From the NCBI RefSeq assembly GCF_024347475.1, contig NZ_AP025487.1, forward strand, positions 2,294,001-2,358,000: DNA of 64,000 bases, read 5' to 3'. The first letter of the stretch is position 1, and every line of letters starts with the position of its first letter. The notes beneath the pieces are model-generated. The model saw only the letters and a program-made list of their open reading frames with translations. It was not told the origin of the DNA and did no database searches. Below, in pieces: positions 25,336 through 33,389 of this stretch. Origin of the DNA: Vibrio fortis (GTDB taxonomy: Bacteria; Pseudomonadota; Gammaproteobacteria; Enterobacterales; Vibrionaceae). The position numbers and the translations under genes were made by a program.

Positions 25336-27132
25336 CTATTCCAACGCAATATTATGGGCATGATTTACATTACAAACCAGCGTTACGCTGTGTGCTATTG
25401 ACTCTCCCAAAGAGTTTAATTGTAAGGGCTTTGTTATTACACCATTGGCACCAGCATCAACGAATGCTATCGCTGTTTCTTTGGTAACATCAGCGGTACA
25501 ACCAAGAATAACCCCTTGATAAGCATACTCATTTCGTATTAATTCTGTCGCTTCTATGCCTCCCATATGTGGCATTTGATGATCCATCAAGATTACGTCA
25601 AAAGAACATTGGCGTACTCTTTCAGCAGCTTCTTTACCGTTAGATACAATAGAAGTAGTAAGCCCTAGCTTTTCACACAAGCGTTTAGCAACAAGTTGAT
25701 TAATCCGGTTATCCTCAACGATAAGGACTGACTTACCGGAAAAGTCTTCTTCGTTTGAGATCTTTCTTTTATCTTGGAAGGTGGTTCCTCTTGGGCTTGT
25801 CACTTTTGCTACAAAGCAACTTCCTGAACCTAACTCACTTGTGACTGTAATATCCCCACCCATTGATAAACATAATTTTTTTACTATGGATAAACCTAAC
25901 CCTGTACCTCCAAATTCGTGCATCGTTCTAACATCCGCTTGTTCGAACGCATTAAAAATACCGTTTAAACGATGTGATGGTATACCAACTCCAGTATCAG
26001 AGACTTGAATAAAAAGCTCACTTTTTTCATTGTCATATTTTAAAATAACTTTAACCTGCCCATCAGAGGTAAACTTAATGGCATTCCCCACCAAGTTGTA
26101 AATAATTTGACGTATACGAGCTTTATCTCCGACTAAAACAAGATCTTCAGGCAAACTACTGGTATCGAATATAAGCTGAAGGTTTTTGTCAGAAGACAGC
26201 GGATAAAAAGAGTTTTTTATTGGTATCAATAGCTTGTTTAGTTCGAACTCTTCCTCAACAAAAACTAGATTTCCTTGTTCTAGATTTGAAAAATCAAGAA
26301 TTTCGTTTATGACTGCCATTAGGTGTTCACCTGACTCTAAAAGCGTGTCTAAGTGTGTCTGAATAGTTGAATCTTTATTGTCAGAGATGAGTAACTGCGT
26401 CATTCCTATAACACCATTAATTGGGGTTCTTATCTCATGACTCATTGTTGCTAAAAACATAGACTTAGCTAAGCTGGCTTCCTCCGCCTTATTTACAGCC
26501 CCTTGTAACGCTAACTTGGTTTTTTTCAATTCTATAATGTAGTGGTTAAGGTAAAGGAACACGACAGAGAAGACTAAAATAATCAATAGTATCAAGGTAT
26601 AAACGGTTGCTTCGCTGGTTAAGAATATGTTGTCCATCAAACGTTCGTGAACATGTTCCGCTGCTTCATCCATCTCTTCTGAAAAAACTTGTTTCTCTAA
26701 TTCGTTTAATAAAGATTCTGATACAGTTTGTTGTTTTGCTTTAAGTATTTTCTCAAGTAATGCCAATTGTCTATCAGCAGTTTTTACGTACTCATCAACT
26801 ACAGAAGGAAGTGAATTGCCTAACCAAAGCATTTGAGGAAATCTAACGTTAACGTCATTGCTAGCTTCCTTTAAAGTGTTTAACTCGTAAGTTAGCTCTT
26901 GTACTTCAGAAAGTAGTTTATTTATCTTGTAGTCAACGTCTTCTGGCTGAGTTAGATGAACATAGCTTCTCATATGGACAAGGCTTGCTGAATGGGCAAC
27001 GTGCGAGCTTTCAATAGCCTCTAGAAGAGAGTTTTGAGTTTTAAATGAAAAGAATAAACTGAGAGTTATGCCCAATGCTAACGCAATTAAAGTTTCCATA
27101 ACGTTGAACATTGGTGAGTGTTCATTATTCAC
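25336..27132 (-). CDS. Hybrid sensor histidine kinase/response regulator
   Basis: About 598 residues starting from a GTG at 27132, which has GGAGGA 5 bp upstream; upstream in-frame ATG codons lack a ribosome-binding site. Order: TM helix (ETLIALALGITLSLFF), a roughly 150-residue periplasmic helical sensor region, a second TM helix (YTLILLIILVFSVVFLYL), HisKA with phospho-acceptor His in HEIRTP, HATPase boxes N (NLVGNAIKFT), G1 (DTGVGIP) and G2 (GGTGLGLSI), then a C-terminal receiver with VEDN, LMDHQMP and TKP. No cognate output regulator is encoded nearby, so it may feed into a host phosphorelay. It is translationally coupled to a small membrane protein upstream. Most downstream of the restriction operon, in the repeat-bounded region. 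Confidence 0.9.
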   Translation of the reverse strand: MNNEHSPMFNVMETLIALALGITLSLFFSFKTQNSLLEAIESSHVAHSASLVHMRSYVHLTQPEDVDYKINKLLSEVQELTYELNTLKEASNDVNVRFPQMLWLGNSLPSVVDEYVKTADRQLALLEKILKAKQQTVSESLLNELEKQVFSEEMDEAAEHVHERLMDNIFLTSEATVYTLILLIILVFSVVFLYLNHYIIELKKTKLALQGAVNKAEEASLAKSMFLATMSHEIRTPINGVIGMTQLLISDNKDSTIQTHLDTLLESGEHLMAVINEILDFSNLEQGNLVFVEEEFELNKLLIPIKNSFYPLSSDKNLQLIFDTSSLPEDLVLVGDKARIRQIIYNLVGNAIKFTSDGQVKVILKYDNEKSELFIQVSDTGVGIPSHRLNGIFNAFEQADVRTMHEFGGTGLGLSIVKKLCLSMGGDITVTSELGSGSCFVAKVTSPRGTTFQDKRKISNEEDFSGKSVLIVEDNRINQLVAKRLCEKLGLTTSIVSNGKEAAERVRQCSFDVILMDHQMPHMGGIEATELIRNEYAYQGVILGCTADVTKETAIAFVDAGANGVITKPLQLNSLGESIAHSVTLVCNVNHAHNIALE

Positions 27133-27262
27133 TTGAGTCCTCCAGATGGAATTCATGGATAACAGGTATAGAGCTTTCTTTTTCAATATAATCAAAAAAG
27201 CAAGCAACCATAAATAGCCAGACAATTAATGCTATCCATACAAATACGCTTGTCTTATTCAC
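27125..27262 (-). CDS. Small single-pass membrane protein overlapping the hybrid kinase
   Basis: A 45-residue reading frame starting at GTG (27262) with GGAAG directly upstream and GAGAGG a little further; an in-frame ATG at 27286 is an alternative. It has a short basic N-terminus (MNKTS), one hydrophobic helix (VFVWIALIVWLFMVACFF) and an acidic tail (DYIEKESS ... HLEDSSE). Its stop codon overlaps the kinase start (AGTGAATAATG), the arrangement expected for coupled translation, and the kinase ribosome-binding site lies inside this frame. A membrane partner of the sensor is a reasonable inference. Moderate confidence because it is short. Confidence 0.5.
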   Translation of the reverse strand: MNKTSVFVWIALIVWLFMVACFFDYIEKESSIPVIHEFHLEDSSE

Positions 27263-27392
27263 CTTCCGGCACCTCTCTTTTTCCATATGCATAAAGTTTA
27301 GAAGAGCAAAGCCTCAGTAGCCATTCAATTTTTGTGACTAAAGTCAACGGAAAGAAAATGATATGGGTATGAAACGCTTAAAGTTGTTGGAG

Positions 27393-27409
27393 TAAGGCGC
27401 TTCTGTCCC
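27393..27409 (+). repeat. Island repeat copy 2
   Basis: TAAGGCGCTTCTGTCCC, one mismatch to the core. It separates the kinase unit from the zinc ribbon gene. Confidence 0.7.
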
Positions 27410-27529
27410 TGAACGCTAGAAACAGGTGCTCGCAAGCATCGAAATACACAGACTAAGACACTCTATCCCAATCAGAGTCAAACATTATTATACGTTACTG
27501 ATTGAGACAGGCTTTCAATTAATAAGAAG

Positions 27530-27670
27530 TTATCCTTTGTAATACTCAGTGTGAGCACACTTCGGGCATGGTGGTAAAGTATCATCATGATCATCTAAGT
27601 CGACTTGTTGACCGCATTTCTTACAGGTATAACTACCTTTACCCGGTTTTTCTCCTGTTGTAGCCATCAT
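27530..27670 (-). CDS. Small zinc ribbon protein
   Basis: A 46-residue protein starting at 27670 (or the adjacent ATG at 27667) after GGAGAGCA. It carries two CxxC knuckles (YTCKKCGQ and LPPCPKCA) separated by an acidic loop, a minimal rubredoxin-like zinc ribbon. It stands alone between two repeat copies. Such ribbons bind nucleic acid or protein partners; the specific role is unknown. Confidence 0.7.
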   Translation of the reverse strand: MMATTGEKPGKGSYTCKKCGQQVDLDDHDDTLPPCPKCAHTEYYKG

Positions 27671-27800
27671 TGCTCTCCATATATTTAATTAGACTTCGCT
27701 GTACACTCAGGCGCTAGACCCGAACTAAAACAAATATACAATTAAGCACACATGTGAAATGTGACTAAGTTCGTTTTTCAAACGTTTGTATCAATAGAGC

Positions 27801-27817
27801 TAAGGCACTTTTGTCCC
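27801..27817 (+). repeat. Island repeat copy 3
   Basis: TAAGGCACTTTTGTCCC, one mismatch to the core. It lies between the zinc ribbon gene and the TIR gene. Confidence 0.7.
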
Positions 27818-27912
27818 TAATAACTATGTTATTCGAGATATCGCAGCCAAGAGACGACTATTGATTACCCACCGAAGGAGCGCGATTCTTTGGGCAGTAT
27901 TCAACCTACGAA

Positions 27913-28599
27913 TTAGATATCTACCAACTCGGCAATTTTCTCTGCTACAACTTCCATTGAATCCTCAGAAGTATCCAAACCTGTTCTGGATGCTAGCATG
28001 GGGCTGACATTTCGTAGGGCTTCATAAGATGTGTTATGTACAATTGGAATAAGTTGGTTGCCAGCTAATAGTGTTGAAAGTTCTTTGTCGGCGACACTCT
28101 CTTTTGGAAGCCGCTCCAACATCGCTGGAGTCACCAATACAAGTCCTATTCGAGAGTTGGCCAATCCCTTATCGATAGCGCGCATCATCGGCACACCAAG
28201 TCCAAGATCCTTTTCGCTAAACCAAACTTTAACACCTGCTGCTTCAAGTAAATCATGCAATTCTTTAGCTGCGTCTTTACGGTCGCCCCATGCATGGCAC
28301 AAGAATACATCTCGAAGATCTGGTTGTTGTGCTGCACGAGTCTCGACAGTTTCGCGTATCGGTGTAAGAGACTGAATTTGAGCGGATGTATAAGATACAG
28401 AAGAGCCTGATTTAGACCAACTTGGCTTTTTACTGCTACTTGTTTCGCTACTACTAATGCGAGATGGAGAGTAAGATGAGGTTGAGTATGAACTGTAACC
28501 TCCACTTCCATAACGACTATAGCGTCCACCACATGCCGGGCAATTAGCTGCGGCGGCCGCTGAACGATGTCCTCTTGATGGTGCTGTGCATCTAGCCAA
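27913..28599 (-). CDS. TIR-domain protein with Cys/Ser-rich N-terminus
   Basis: A 228-residue protein starting at a TTG codon (28599) with GAGAGGT 7-8 bp upstream. Residues 1-95 are low-complexity, with CPACGGRYSRYGSGGYSS suggesting half of a zinc ribbon followed by a Ser/Tyr linker. Residues 96-228 form a TIR domain: RDVFLCHAWGD (strand A), AAGVKVWFSEKDLGLG (strand B, BB loop), SRIGLVLVTPAML (strand C) and ADKELSTLL with Glu173 as likely catalytic residue. Bacterial TIR proteins are mostly NADases or signal makers in anti-phage defence. It stands alone between repeats, without a Thoeris ThsA-type partner, so the effector mechanism is open. Confidence 0.85.
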   Translation of the reverse strand: MARCTAPSRGHRSAAAAANCPACGGRYSRYGSGGYSSYSTSSYSPSRISSSETSSSKKPSWSKSGSSVSYTSAQIQSLTPIRETVETRAAQQPDLRDVFLCHAWGDRKDAAKELHDLLEAAGVKVWFSEKDLGLGVPMMRAIDKGLANSRIGLVLVTPAMLERLPKESVADKELSTLLAGNQLIPIVHNTSYEALRNVSPMLASRTGLDTSEDSMEVVAEKIAELVDI

Positions 28600-29095
28600 T
28601 TGTTTACCTCTCTATTCAAATGAGTATTAATGTAACCTTCGCAAGGTATTACGACCGAAAAACACAACATATAGTGTGTCATCAGTCTCACAATGGAATA
28701 TACGGGGTAACAAAAACCATATTCAAGATAAGGGGGCTTAAAGTTTTGTCTAGATATCAGATTAGTGAATCTTATCTCATTTATATGAAATTGATATTTA
28801 TGAGCATTACAACCAACATATCGATTCAGCTATCGATAGCTTTTAAGATCTCGTCACTATTTGCAAATATAAACAAAAGAAATTGAAAACTAACTCGCTT
28901 GATGACTCAAATCGCTTTTGTCCCAAAGCTTGGTTCTGTGAAACGTTTTTGGACAAAACCTTGCCAGTGCCTTTTCTAAATTAGAAAACCATCAATAACT
29001 ACAGGTATGGCAAATTTACTTGTGAAGTGCTAGTGCGGTGAGTAGCATCGCGCTAGCAAAAGTATTGGGTTAGGTTAGGTGCGCACTAAGTGCCG
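28600..29095. other. Non-coding stretch between the TIR and chemoreceptor genes
   Basis: About 500 bp without a supported gene. It holds the upstream region of the TIR gene and repeat copy 4. A + strand frame at 28620-28886 has no ribosome-binding site and lysine/isoleucine-rich, non-protein-like content. Confidence 0.6.
28909..28964 (+). repeat. Island repeat copy 4, extended form
   Basis: AATCGCTTTTGTCCCAAAGC is followed by CTTGG, GAAACG and TTTTTGGACAAAACCTTG. The extended downstream part is nearly identical to the copy at 36151-36206, and its GGACAAAA is the inverse of the core TTTTGTCC, giving a hairpin. Confidence 0.75.
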
Positions 29096-30187
29096 TTACG
29101 TTAAATCACCAATAATCTCATTCATTAAATTGTCAATTTGTTCCACTACTTGTTCGCTGGCGTCTTCCATGGCGTTAATTGCAGTCACCATGCCTACCAT
29201 GTTGTCAGATTTGGCTTGACTCATTGCTTCACGTCCACCGTCATGCACGCCTTTGTGTGGTTCTTCAAGCAATGCATAGCTTCTTAAGTGGCTGTAAGCC
29301 TTGCCATCGCCGCGGTAGTACCACTGCCCCAAGCGACACTCAGAGTGGCTATTAACGGTTTCACCGAACAAGCCTTTTTGTAGGAGACGATAGATATTGT
29401 TCTTCCAAATGGCGTGGTCGAGTTTGACCGTATCCAAGAAAGCGCGTGTGGAAGCAACATGGATTACCTGTTGCATGTGTTCCGATTTCACGACCACTTC
29501 GTTGACAATAGAACCAATCTGCGCAGAAGAGGCAGACACTTCCTCAGCACAAGTTTGGTTTTTATCAATCGAGGTTTTAATCGCGTTCACTTGCGTTAGT
29601 ACTTGGTTTACCAAAGAATCAATCTGCTCACTGGCTTCGCTGGCTTTGCCTGCAAGGTTTCTTACCTCATCTGCCACCACGGCAAATCCGCGGCCTGCTT
29701 CACCAGCTCGTGCTGCTTCAATCGCTGCATTTAATGCCAACAAATTCGTTTGATCAGAAATCTCTTGAATAGTCGATACAAGAAGGGAAATAGAAATGGC
29801 AGTTTTATCTAATATTTTAACAGACTCAATGCTTTGTGAGGCTTCCGTGCTGATCTTCACGGCTCGGTTATCAAGACGAGCAAGAGCTTGATGAGTCTGC
29901 TTAAACATTTCATCTAGTTGTTGCAGCTCTTGGTTTTCATGCGCCATAGATTGCGCATTCTCCACCATCTCTGTTCGAATGGTTTGGAGCATATCTCCAC
30001 CTTTCAAACTGTTCGACATCAACTCATCACTATAGTGGTGTTCCTGTTGAGCGGAGCGAACAAGCTGCTGAACCTCTTGGAGCTGATTTTCCAGAGCGGC
30101 AACGTCAGTTTGGTACTTCTGTTTGAGGTCTGCTAATTCTTGCTTTAGCAGCTCATTTTCTGATTTGATTCGTTTTAATCCAAACAT
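29096..30187 (-). CDS. Soluble methyl-accepting chemotaxis protein with CZB zinc-sensing domain
   Basis: A 363-residue chemoreceptor without transmembrane helices. An N-terminal coiled coil (about 5-60) is followed by a signalling domain with the conserved hairpin tip [38 protein letters not shown] (about 145-185). The C-terminal CZB domain has its zinc ligands in the pattern [17 protein letters not shown] and PHKGVHDGG (about 255-320). This is the TlpD/CZB type, known in other bacteria to sense zinc and oxidants such as hypochlorite in the cytoplasm. It is unusual as island cargo and is bordered by repeat copies 4 and 5. Confidence 0.92.
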   Translation of the reverse strand: MFGLKRIKSENELLKQELADLKQKYQTDVAALENQLQEVQQLVRSAQQEHHYSDELMSNSLKGGDMLQTIRTEMVENAQSMAHENQELQQLDEMFKQTHQALARLDNRAVKISTEASQSIESVKILDKTAISISLLVSTIQEISDQTNLLALNAAIEAARAGEAGRGFAVVADEVRNLAGKASEASEQIDSLVNQVLTQVNAIKTSIDKNQTCAEEVSASSAQIGSIVNEVVVKSEHMQQVIHVASTRAFLDTVKLDHAIWKNNIYRLLQKGLFGETVNSHSECRLGQWYYRGDGKAYSHLRSYALLEEPHKGVHDGGREAMSQAKSDNMVGMVTAINAMEDASEQVVEQIDNLMNEIIGDLT

Positions 30188-30417
30188 TTAATACGACCTC
30201 GTTAATTTATGCAGCACTACAGCTTTGTTGTATGAACATATCGATTTCTAATCCGAAACCTAATCATTCTCCACTAAATGATGTACAACACCTAACAATC
30301 TGTAGCTACAGATTATTAGGTGTCGATTATTCCTATTATGTAAAATCTGTGGGTTTCCTATCAGAAACAGCCCTTAAAGCACGTCAAACGCTTTTAGCTA
30401 AGATTTTAGACGCTTAA

Positions 30418-30846
30418 TCAAGCGATACAATTCCATACTGTCTTAAAAGTTTATAACGATTTCAGAGCGATTTATAATGCAAAAATCAGCGTGTTCATTT
30501 GGGGCAAGAATAGCACAATGCCCCCCATTTTTCGTACTTTGTGAGTTTTGGGTGTCAGATTAGTTATATTTGGTCAAAATTCACTCAATCGATAGCGTGG
30601 TTTTTTGGCGAAACCAATAATGGGGCAAAAGTGTTTTAGATCAGTCGCACTAAGGCGCTCTTGTCCCAGAGCTAGCCGGAACAGGTTCGTACTAGAGATC
30701 TTATTAAGTGGTCAACTTCAGCGTGCCACTACAACTAATGCAACGATATTAAACTTATCTTTTCATAGCAAAGAACCGAACAACTTCGCCAGATGTTCTT
30801 GGAGAAGGCTATAAACTATCTACGAGAGCAATATTGATACTGAAAC
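30418..30846. other. Non-coding stretch holding repeat copy 5
   Basis: Contains the long form of the island repeat (30622-30667) and otherwise nothing I can assign. A + strand frame at 30605-30814 simply reads through the repeat. Confidence 0.55.
30622..30667 (+). repeat. Island repeat copy 5, long palindromic form
   Basis: Left arm GGGGCAAAAGTGTTTTAGA, spacer TCAGTCGCAC, right arm TAAGGCGCTCTTGTCCC. The arms are imperfect inverted repeats. The same arm-spacer-arm layout recurs in copies 9 and 11. Confidence 0.8.
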
Positions 30847-31437
30847 TTAACTAGTAGATTGATACATAATAGGTTTCAGTCTTTCTCCATCTAGAGTAAC
30901 TTGATCCGAATATATCATTAACTGAGAATAACCATGAAGGCCTCTCCATCGGAAATGTAAAGGAACCCTATAAATTTCCCGATCATTGACGAGCATAACA
31001 ATATTACTCTGCTCATCATCCTCTAGAAGCAGTATGGGCTGATAGTTTATGGCTTGCGCAAAAGACGAATAGCCACTTGATTCTCTTAAAGCATATGGAA
31101 AAATCCAGATGTTGAGGGATGCATGAAGGCTAGTGTTTAAAGGTTTTGGCAGGGGAATATTAAAGTCGCTAATATAGACGACCCTATTTTTAGGGAATGC
31201 AATGCTATGGTGCACTTGTACTCTTGGTGTGCGAGTTTTTAAACGCCAAGTGTCTATGATTAGTCTGCTAGCATCCCTTATAAGATTGCGAACCAGAATA
31301 AATAAAAATATTATAATACAAATACTTAGCACAAACAGGGCAAACTCAAAGAAAGTTATGTCACTTTCTTCATTATATAGTTCTGGCGGTATTCGAGCTG
31401 CGTAAGTAGCCGATACCAACAATTTGCCCAGAATCAT
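30847..31437 (-). CDS. Hypothetical membrane-anchored protein
   Basis: A 196-residue protein with one clear transmembrane helix at about 28-50 (FFEFALFVLSICIIIFLFILV) followed by a basic segment and a mostly beta-strand soluble domain (about 75-190, e.g. NRVVYISDFNIPLPKP, REIYRVPLHFRWRGLHGYSQLMIYSD). The charge distribution suggests the soluble part is cytoplasmic. No family is recognised. It sits alone between repeat copies 5 and 6, as expected for a single-gene unit. Confidence 0.6.
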   Translation of the reverse strand: MILGKLLVSATYAARIPPELYNEESDITFFEFALFVLSICIIIFLFILVRNLIRDASRLIIDTWRLKTRTPRVQVHHSIAFPKNRVVYISDFNIPLPKPLNTSLHASLNIWIFPYALRESSGYSSFAQAINYQPILLLEDDEQSNIVMLVNDREIYRVPLHFRWRGLHGYSQLMIYSDQVTLDGERLKPIMYQSTS

Positions 31438-31536
31438 TCCTCAATTCACCCTCAATCCATTTAGACAAGTGTAATTCTAGTTGATAATGCAGGTAGGGTT
31501 ACAGGATACAATGAAGAGTTAAACACAACAGCAATC

Positions 31537-31583
31537 TAAGTTGCTTTATCCCAAGTTAAGTATGTCTAAGGCACTTCTGTCCC
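31537..31583 (+). repeat. Island repeat copy 6 with a degenerate neighbour
   Basis: TAAGGCACTTCTGTCCCAAAGC begins at 31567. Thirty bases before it, TAAGTTGCTTTATCCCAAG (31537-31555) looks like a decayed second copy in the same orientation. Confidence 0.65.
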
Positions 31584-31597
31584 AAAGCTCGGAGGTT

Positions 31598-32245
31598 TCA
31601 CGTAACCCGCTCATTTTGTAGTTCCTCTAGGAGTGTGGCGTACTCATCAGCGTGACTGCCTTTGAAGTTTGCCATTGTTGGTTTAGTGAGAACTCCTCGA
31701 GAGCCAGTAATGTGACTTTTTATTACTTTCTTTGGCCTTTCACTCCACGTTAAGTTGAAGGCGGCCAACTTAGGAAAGAAATACATTTCTGAGTATTCCG
31801 GTAAATTATCATGAATCCACCAAGCCAATGCTTGCCAATGATGGGTACGTTCGTAATAAGGAATAAACGAGTTCACTACAATACAAGCGGTAGCTCCTAA
31901 ACAACCATCTTTATCCCGATAGTCCCATATATGCTTACCATAGTTCTTGTCATTACTCGCGCAATTGTATTGATTGCTATTTTCGGCACCTTTAGCATTA
32001 ACTGATGGAGAGCGATAACCCGAACGTATCGAAACCCGGCCGAACGCTTTTTCGATAGGCTCAAGCAAATGAGAGCATAAGTTTTTTCCTGCTTCAATTG
32101 CAACATCTGGGAAATCGGGGATGTTAGGTATCCTTTCTATCTGTGAAATTTCAGAATATAAAAAATCACGCATGAAGTAGTTTTTTGAAAGTTGAGTTCG
32201 CCCCAAATCTTCTAGCTTTTTGACTGACGTTGGTGATTTCATCAT
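31598..32245 (-). CDS. Peptidase M15-like protein
   Basis: A 215-residue protein with features of the hedgehog/DD-peptidase (M15) fold. LCSHLLEPIEKAFGRVSIRSGYRSPSVN matches the conserved N-terminal strand and RSGYRS turn, and a later HHWQALAWWIHDNLPEYSEMYFFP matches the C-terminal zinc-site region. The usual SxHxxGxAxD motif is altered: KHIWDY and GATACIVV replace it, so catalysis is doubtful. It has no signal peptide. Such proteins occur in phages as endolysins and in mobile islands with unknown role. It is divergent from the gene at 32345. Confidence 0.65.
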   Translation of the reverse strand: MMKSPTSVKKLEDLGRTQLSKNYFMRDFLYSEISQIERIPNIPDFPDVAIEAGKNLCSHLLEPIEKAFGRVSIRSGYRSPSVNAKGAENSNQYNCASNDKNYGKHIWDYRDKDGCLGATACIVVNSFIPYYERTHHWQALAWWIHDNLPEYSEMYFFPKLAAFNLTWSERPKKVIKSHITGSRGVLTKPTMANFKGSHADEYATLLEELQNERVT

Positions 32246-32344
32246 TACCCTCCTAAAACTATGAGTTTAGACCCATTGCTAAGGTTAAACACAATCTATA
32301 ATGGTTCTGGATCTAGAGTTTTCTAACGTTTCACAGGAAAGCCT

Positions 32345-32881
32345 ATGCCGAGAAATGGGCAATACCAAATTTCCATATCTAAACTGAGGCAACTTCAAGA
32401 CCTTGTACCAAGTGAAGAGGCACTGCCGCAGCTTGAACAGGGAGAGATGATGACTGAATCTACAAGACACCACAATATCCAAGTGCTTACAAATAATGGT
32501 TTTAGGCAGTTCTCAAATACTACGGTATTTTTCAAAGAAGCAATAAGCGTTATATCGCCATCAGTTGCTCAAAATAAAACTGGTGGTTATTGGTTTGATT
32601 TACGTAAGGTCAATCTCGACCGTCTATCGACAAATGCACACCTTTTAGTGCGAGTGGTGCCTGACCAGTTTATCTTGATGGCACTTTCTGACATCGAAAG
32701 CCTTATTGCAAAGGAATTGATGGATAATCGCCCTCACTCGGGAGATGTTTGGGGTATAAAAATGGACTTCGACAAAAGTTGCAGTAAAGTCCAGCTCTAC
32801 AGCAATAAAGACTCATCGTCTAGAGTTTACGGCAATGTTCTCTCTGTCGATAACGTAACTAAAGCTCTACTATCAATCTAA
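32345..32881 (+). CDS. Hypothetical protein ending in the island repeat
   Basis: A 178-residue soluble protein with AGGAAA 6 bp before the ATG. It contains strands and helices of normal composition (GYWFDLRKVNLDRL, HLLVRVVPDQFILMALSDIESLIAKEL) but no recognised domain. Its stop codon TAA is the first three bases of repeat copy 7, so the repeat defines the end of the gene, a cassette-like feature. Confidence 0.6.
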   Translation: MPRNGQYQISISKLRQLQDLVPSEEALPQLEQGEMMTESTRHHNIQVLTNNGFRQFSNTTVFFKEAISVISPSVAQNKTGGYWFDLRKVNLDRLSTNAHLLVRVVPDQFILMALSDIESLIAKELMDNRPHSGDVWGIKMDFDKSCSKVQLYSNKDSSSRVYGNVLSVDNVTKALLSI

Positions 32882-32895
32882 GGCGCTTTTGTCCC
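32879..32895 (+). repeat. Island repeat copy 7
   Basis: An exact TAAGGCGCTTTTGTCCC. It supplies the stop codon of the preceding gene, and the next gene starts 22 bp after it. Confidence 0.75.
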
Positions 32896-32917
32896 TCAGC
32901 AAAGGAGATTCCCGAAG

Positions 32918-33145
32918 GTGACTCACAATAGTACATCAATACAGATCGAATACGCTTCGAAAATGATGAATATTGAAACAAGCGATCTTGTTTATGAATA
33001 CATTGAGACCCGTTTACTTAATGATGGCCTCTCAGTAGAAGTAGCGGTAAAAATCGCTCAGTTCGCGTGCATTCTTGGCCTTAACCATGAAGAAAATTTT
33101 GGGAAACACTACAAGACGCTGTTAAGCATAGTCATTGATGATTGA
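32918..33145 (+). CDS. Small hypothetical protein between two repeats
   Basis: A 75-residue protein with GTG start at 32918 and AAGGAG 11 bp upstream. It is helical and soluble, with no recognised domain. The gene occupies nearly the whole interval between repeat copies 7 and 8, which supports a single-gene unit. Confidence 0.5.
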   Translation: MTHNSTSIQIEYASKMMNIETSDLVYEYIETRLLNDGLSVEVAVKIAQFACILGLNHEENFGKHYKTLLSIVIDD

Positions 33146-33153
33146 AAAATCTG

Positions 33154-33170
33154 TATCTCGCTTTTGTCCC
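33154..33170 (+). repeat. Island repeat copy 8
   Basis: TATCTCGCTTTTGTCCC. The right half is identical to the core and the left half is diverged. It lies 8 bp after the stop of the small gene. Confidence 0.65.
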
Positions 33171-33184
33171 TATGGTGAGGAAAC

Positions 33185-33372
33185 CGAATCAGAGAACGCA
33201 CTCAGGAAGGGCTTAATAGCGCGAAAAATGAAGGTAAGAAGCTAGGTAGACCAGCAGCAAAAGATACCACTAAAAATGTACAGCGATGCAAAGCAGAGGG
33301 ATTGTCTCAAAGCGCTACAGAGAAAGAGTTAGGTATCGGTATCTCACAGTTAAGCGTCATTGGAATAAGTAG
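33185..33372 (+). pseudogene. Serine recombinase (resolvase) C-terminal remnant
   Basis: Translation gives RIRERTQEGLNSAKNEGKKLG followed by RPAAKD and LSQSATEKELGIGISQLSV. This matches the end of the long E helix and the C-terminal helix-turn-helix of resolvases/invertases. The catalytic N-terminal domain is absent, so this is a fragment. Confidence 0.7.
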
Positions 33373-33389
33373 TAGAAAGCTAGGGTCAC

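Noticed and set aside
28185..28691. 168-codon frame opposite the TIR reading frame phase
   Set aside because: Shadow of the TIR gene in another frame; the TIR frame has motifs and a ribosome-binding site.
28620..28886. 88-codon + strand frame upstream of the TIR gene
   Set aside because: No ribosome-binding site, composition typical of A/T-rich non-coding DNA, and it overlaps the TIR gene upstream region.
30232..30417. 61-codon + strand frame after the chemoreceptor gene
   Set aside because: No ribosome-binding site ahead of the ATG and no recognisable features; it could be real but I cannot support it.
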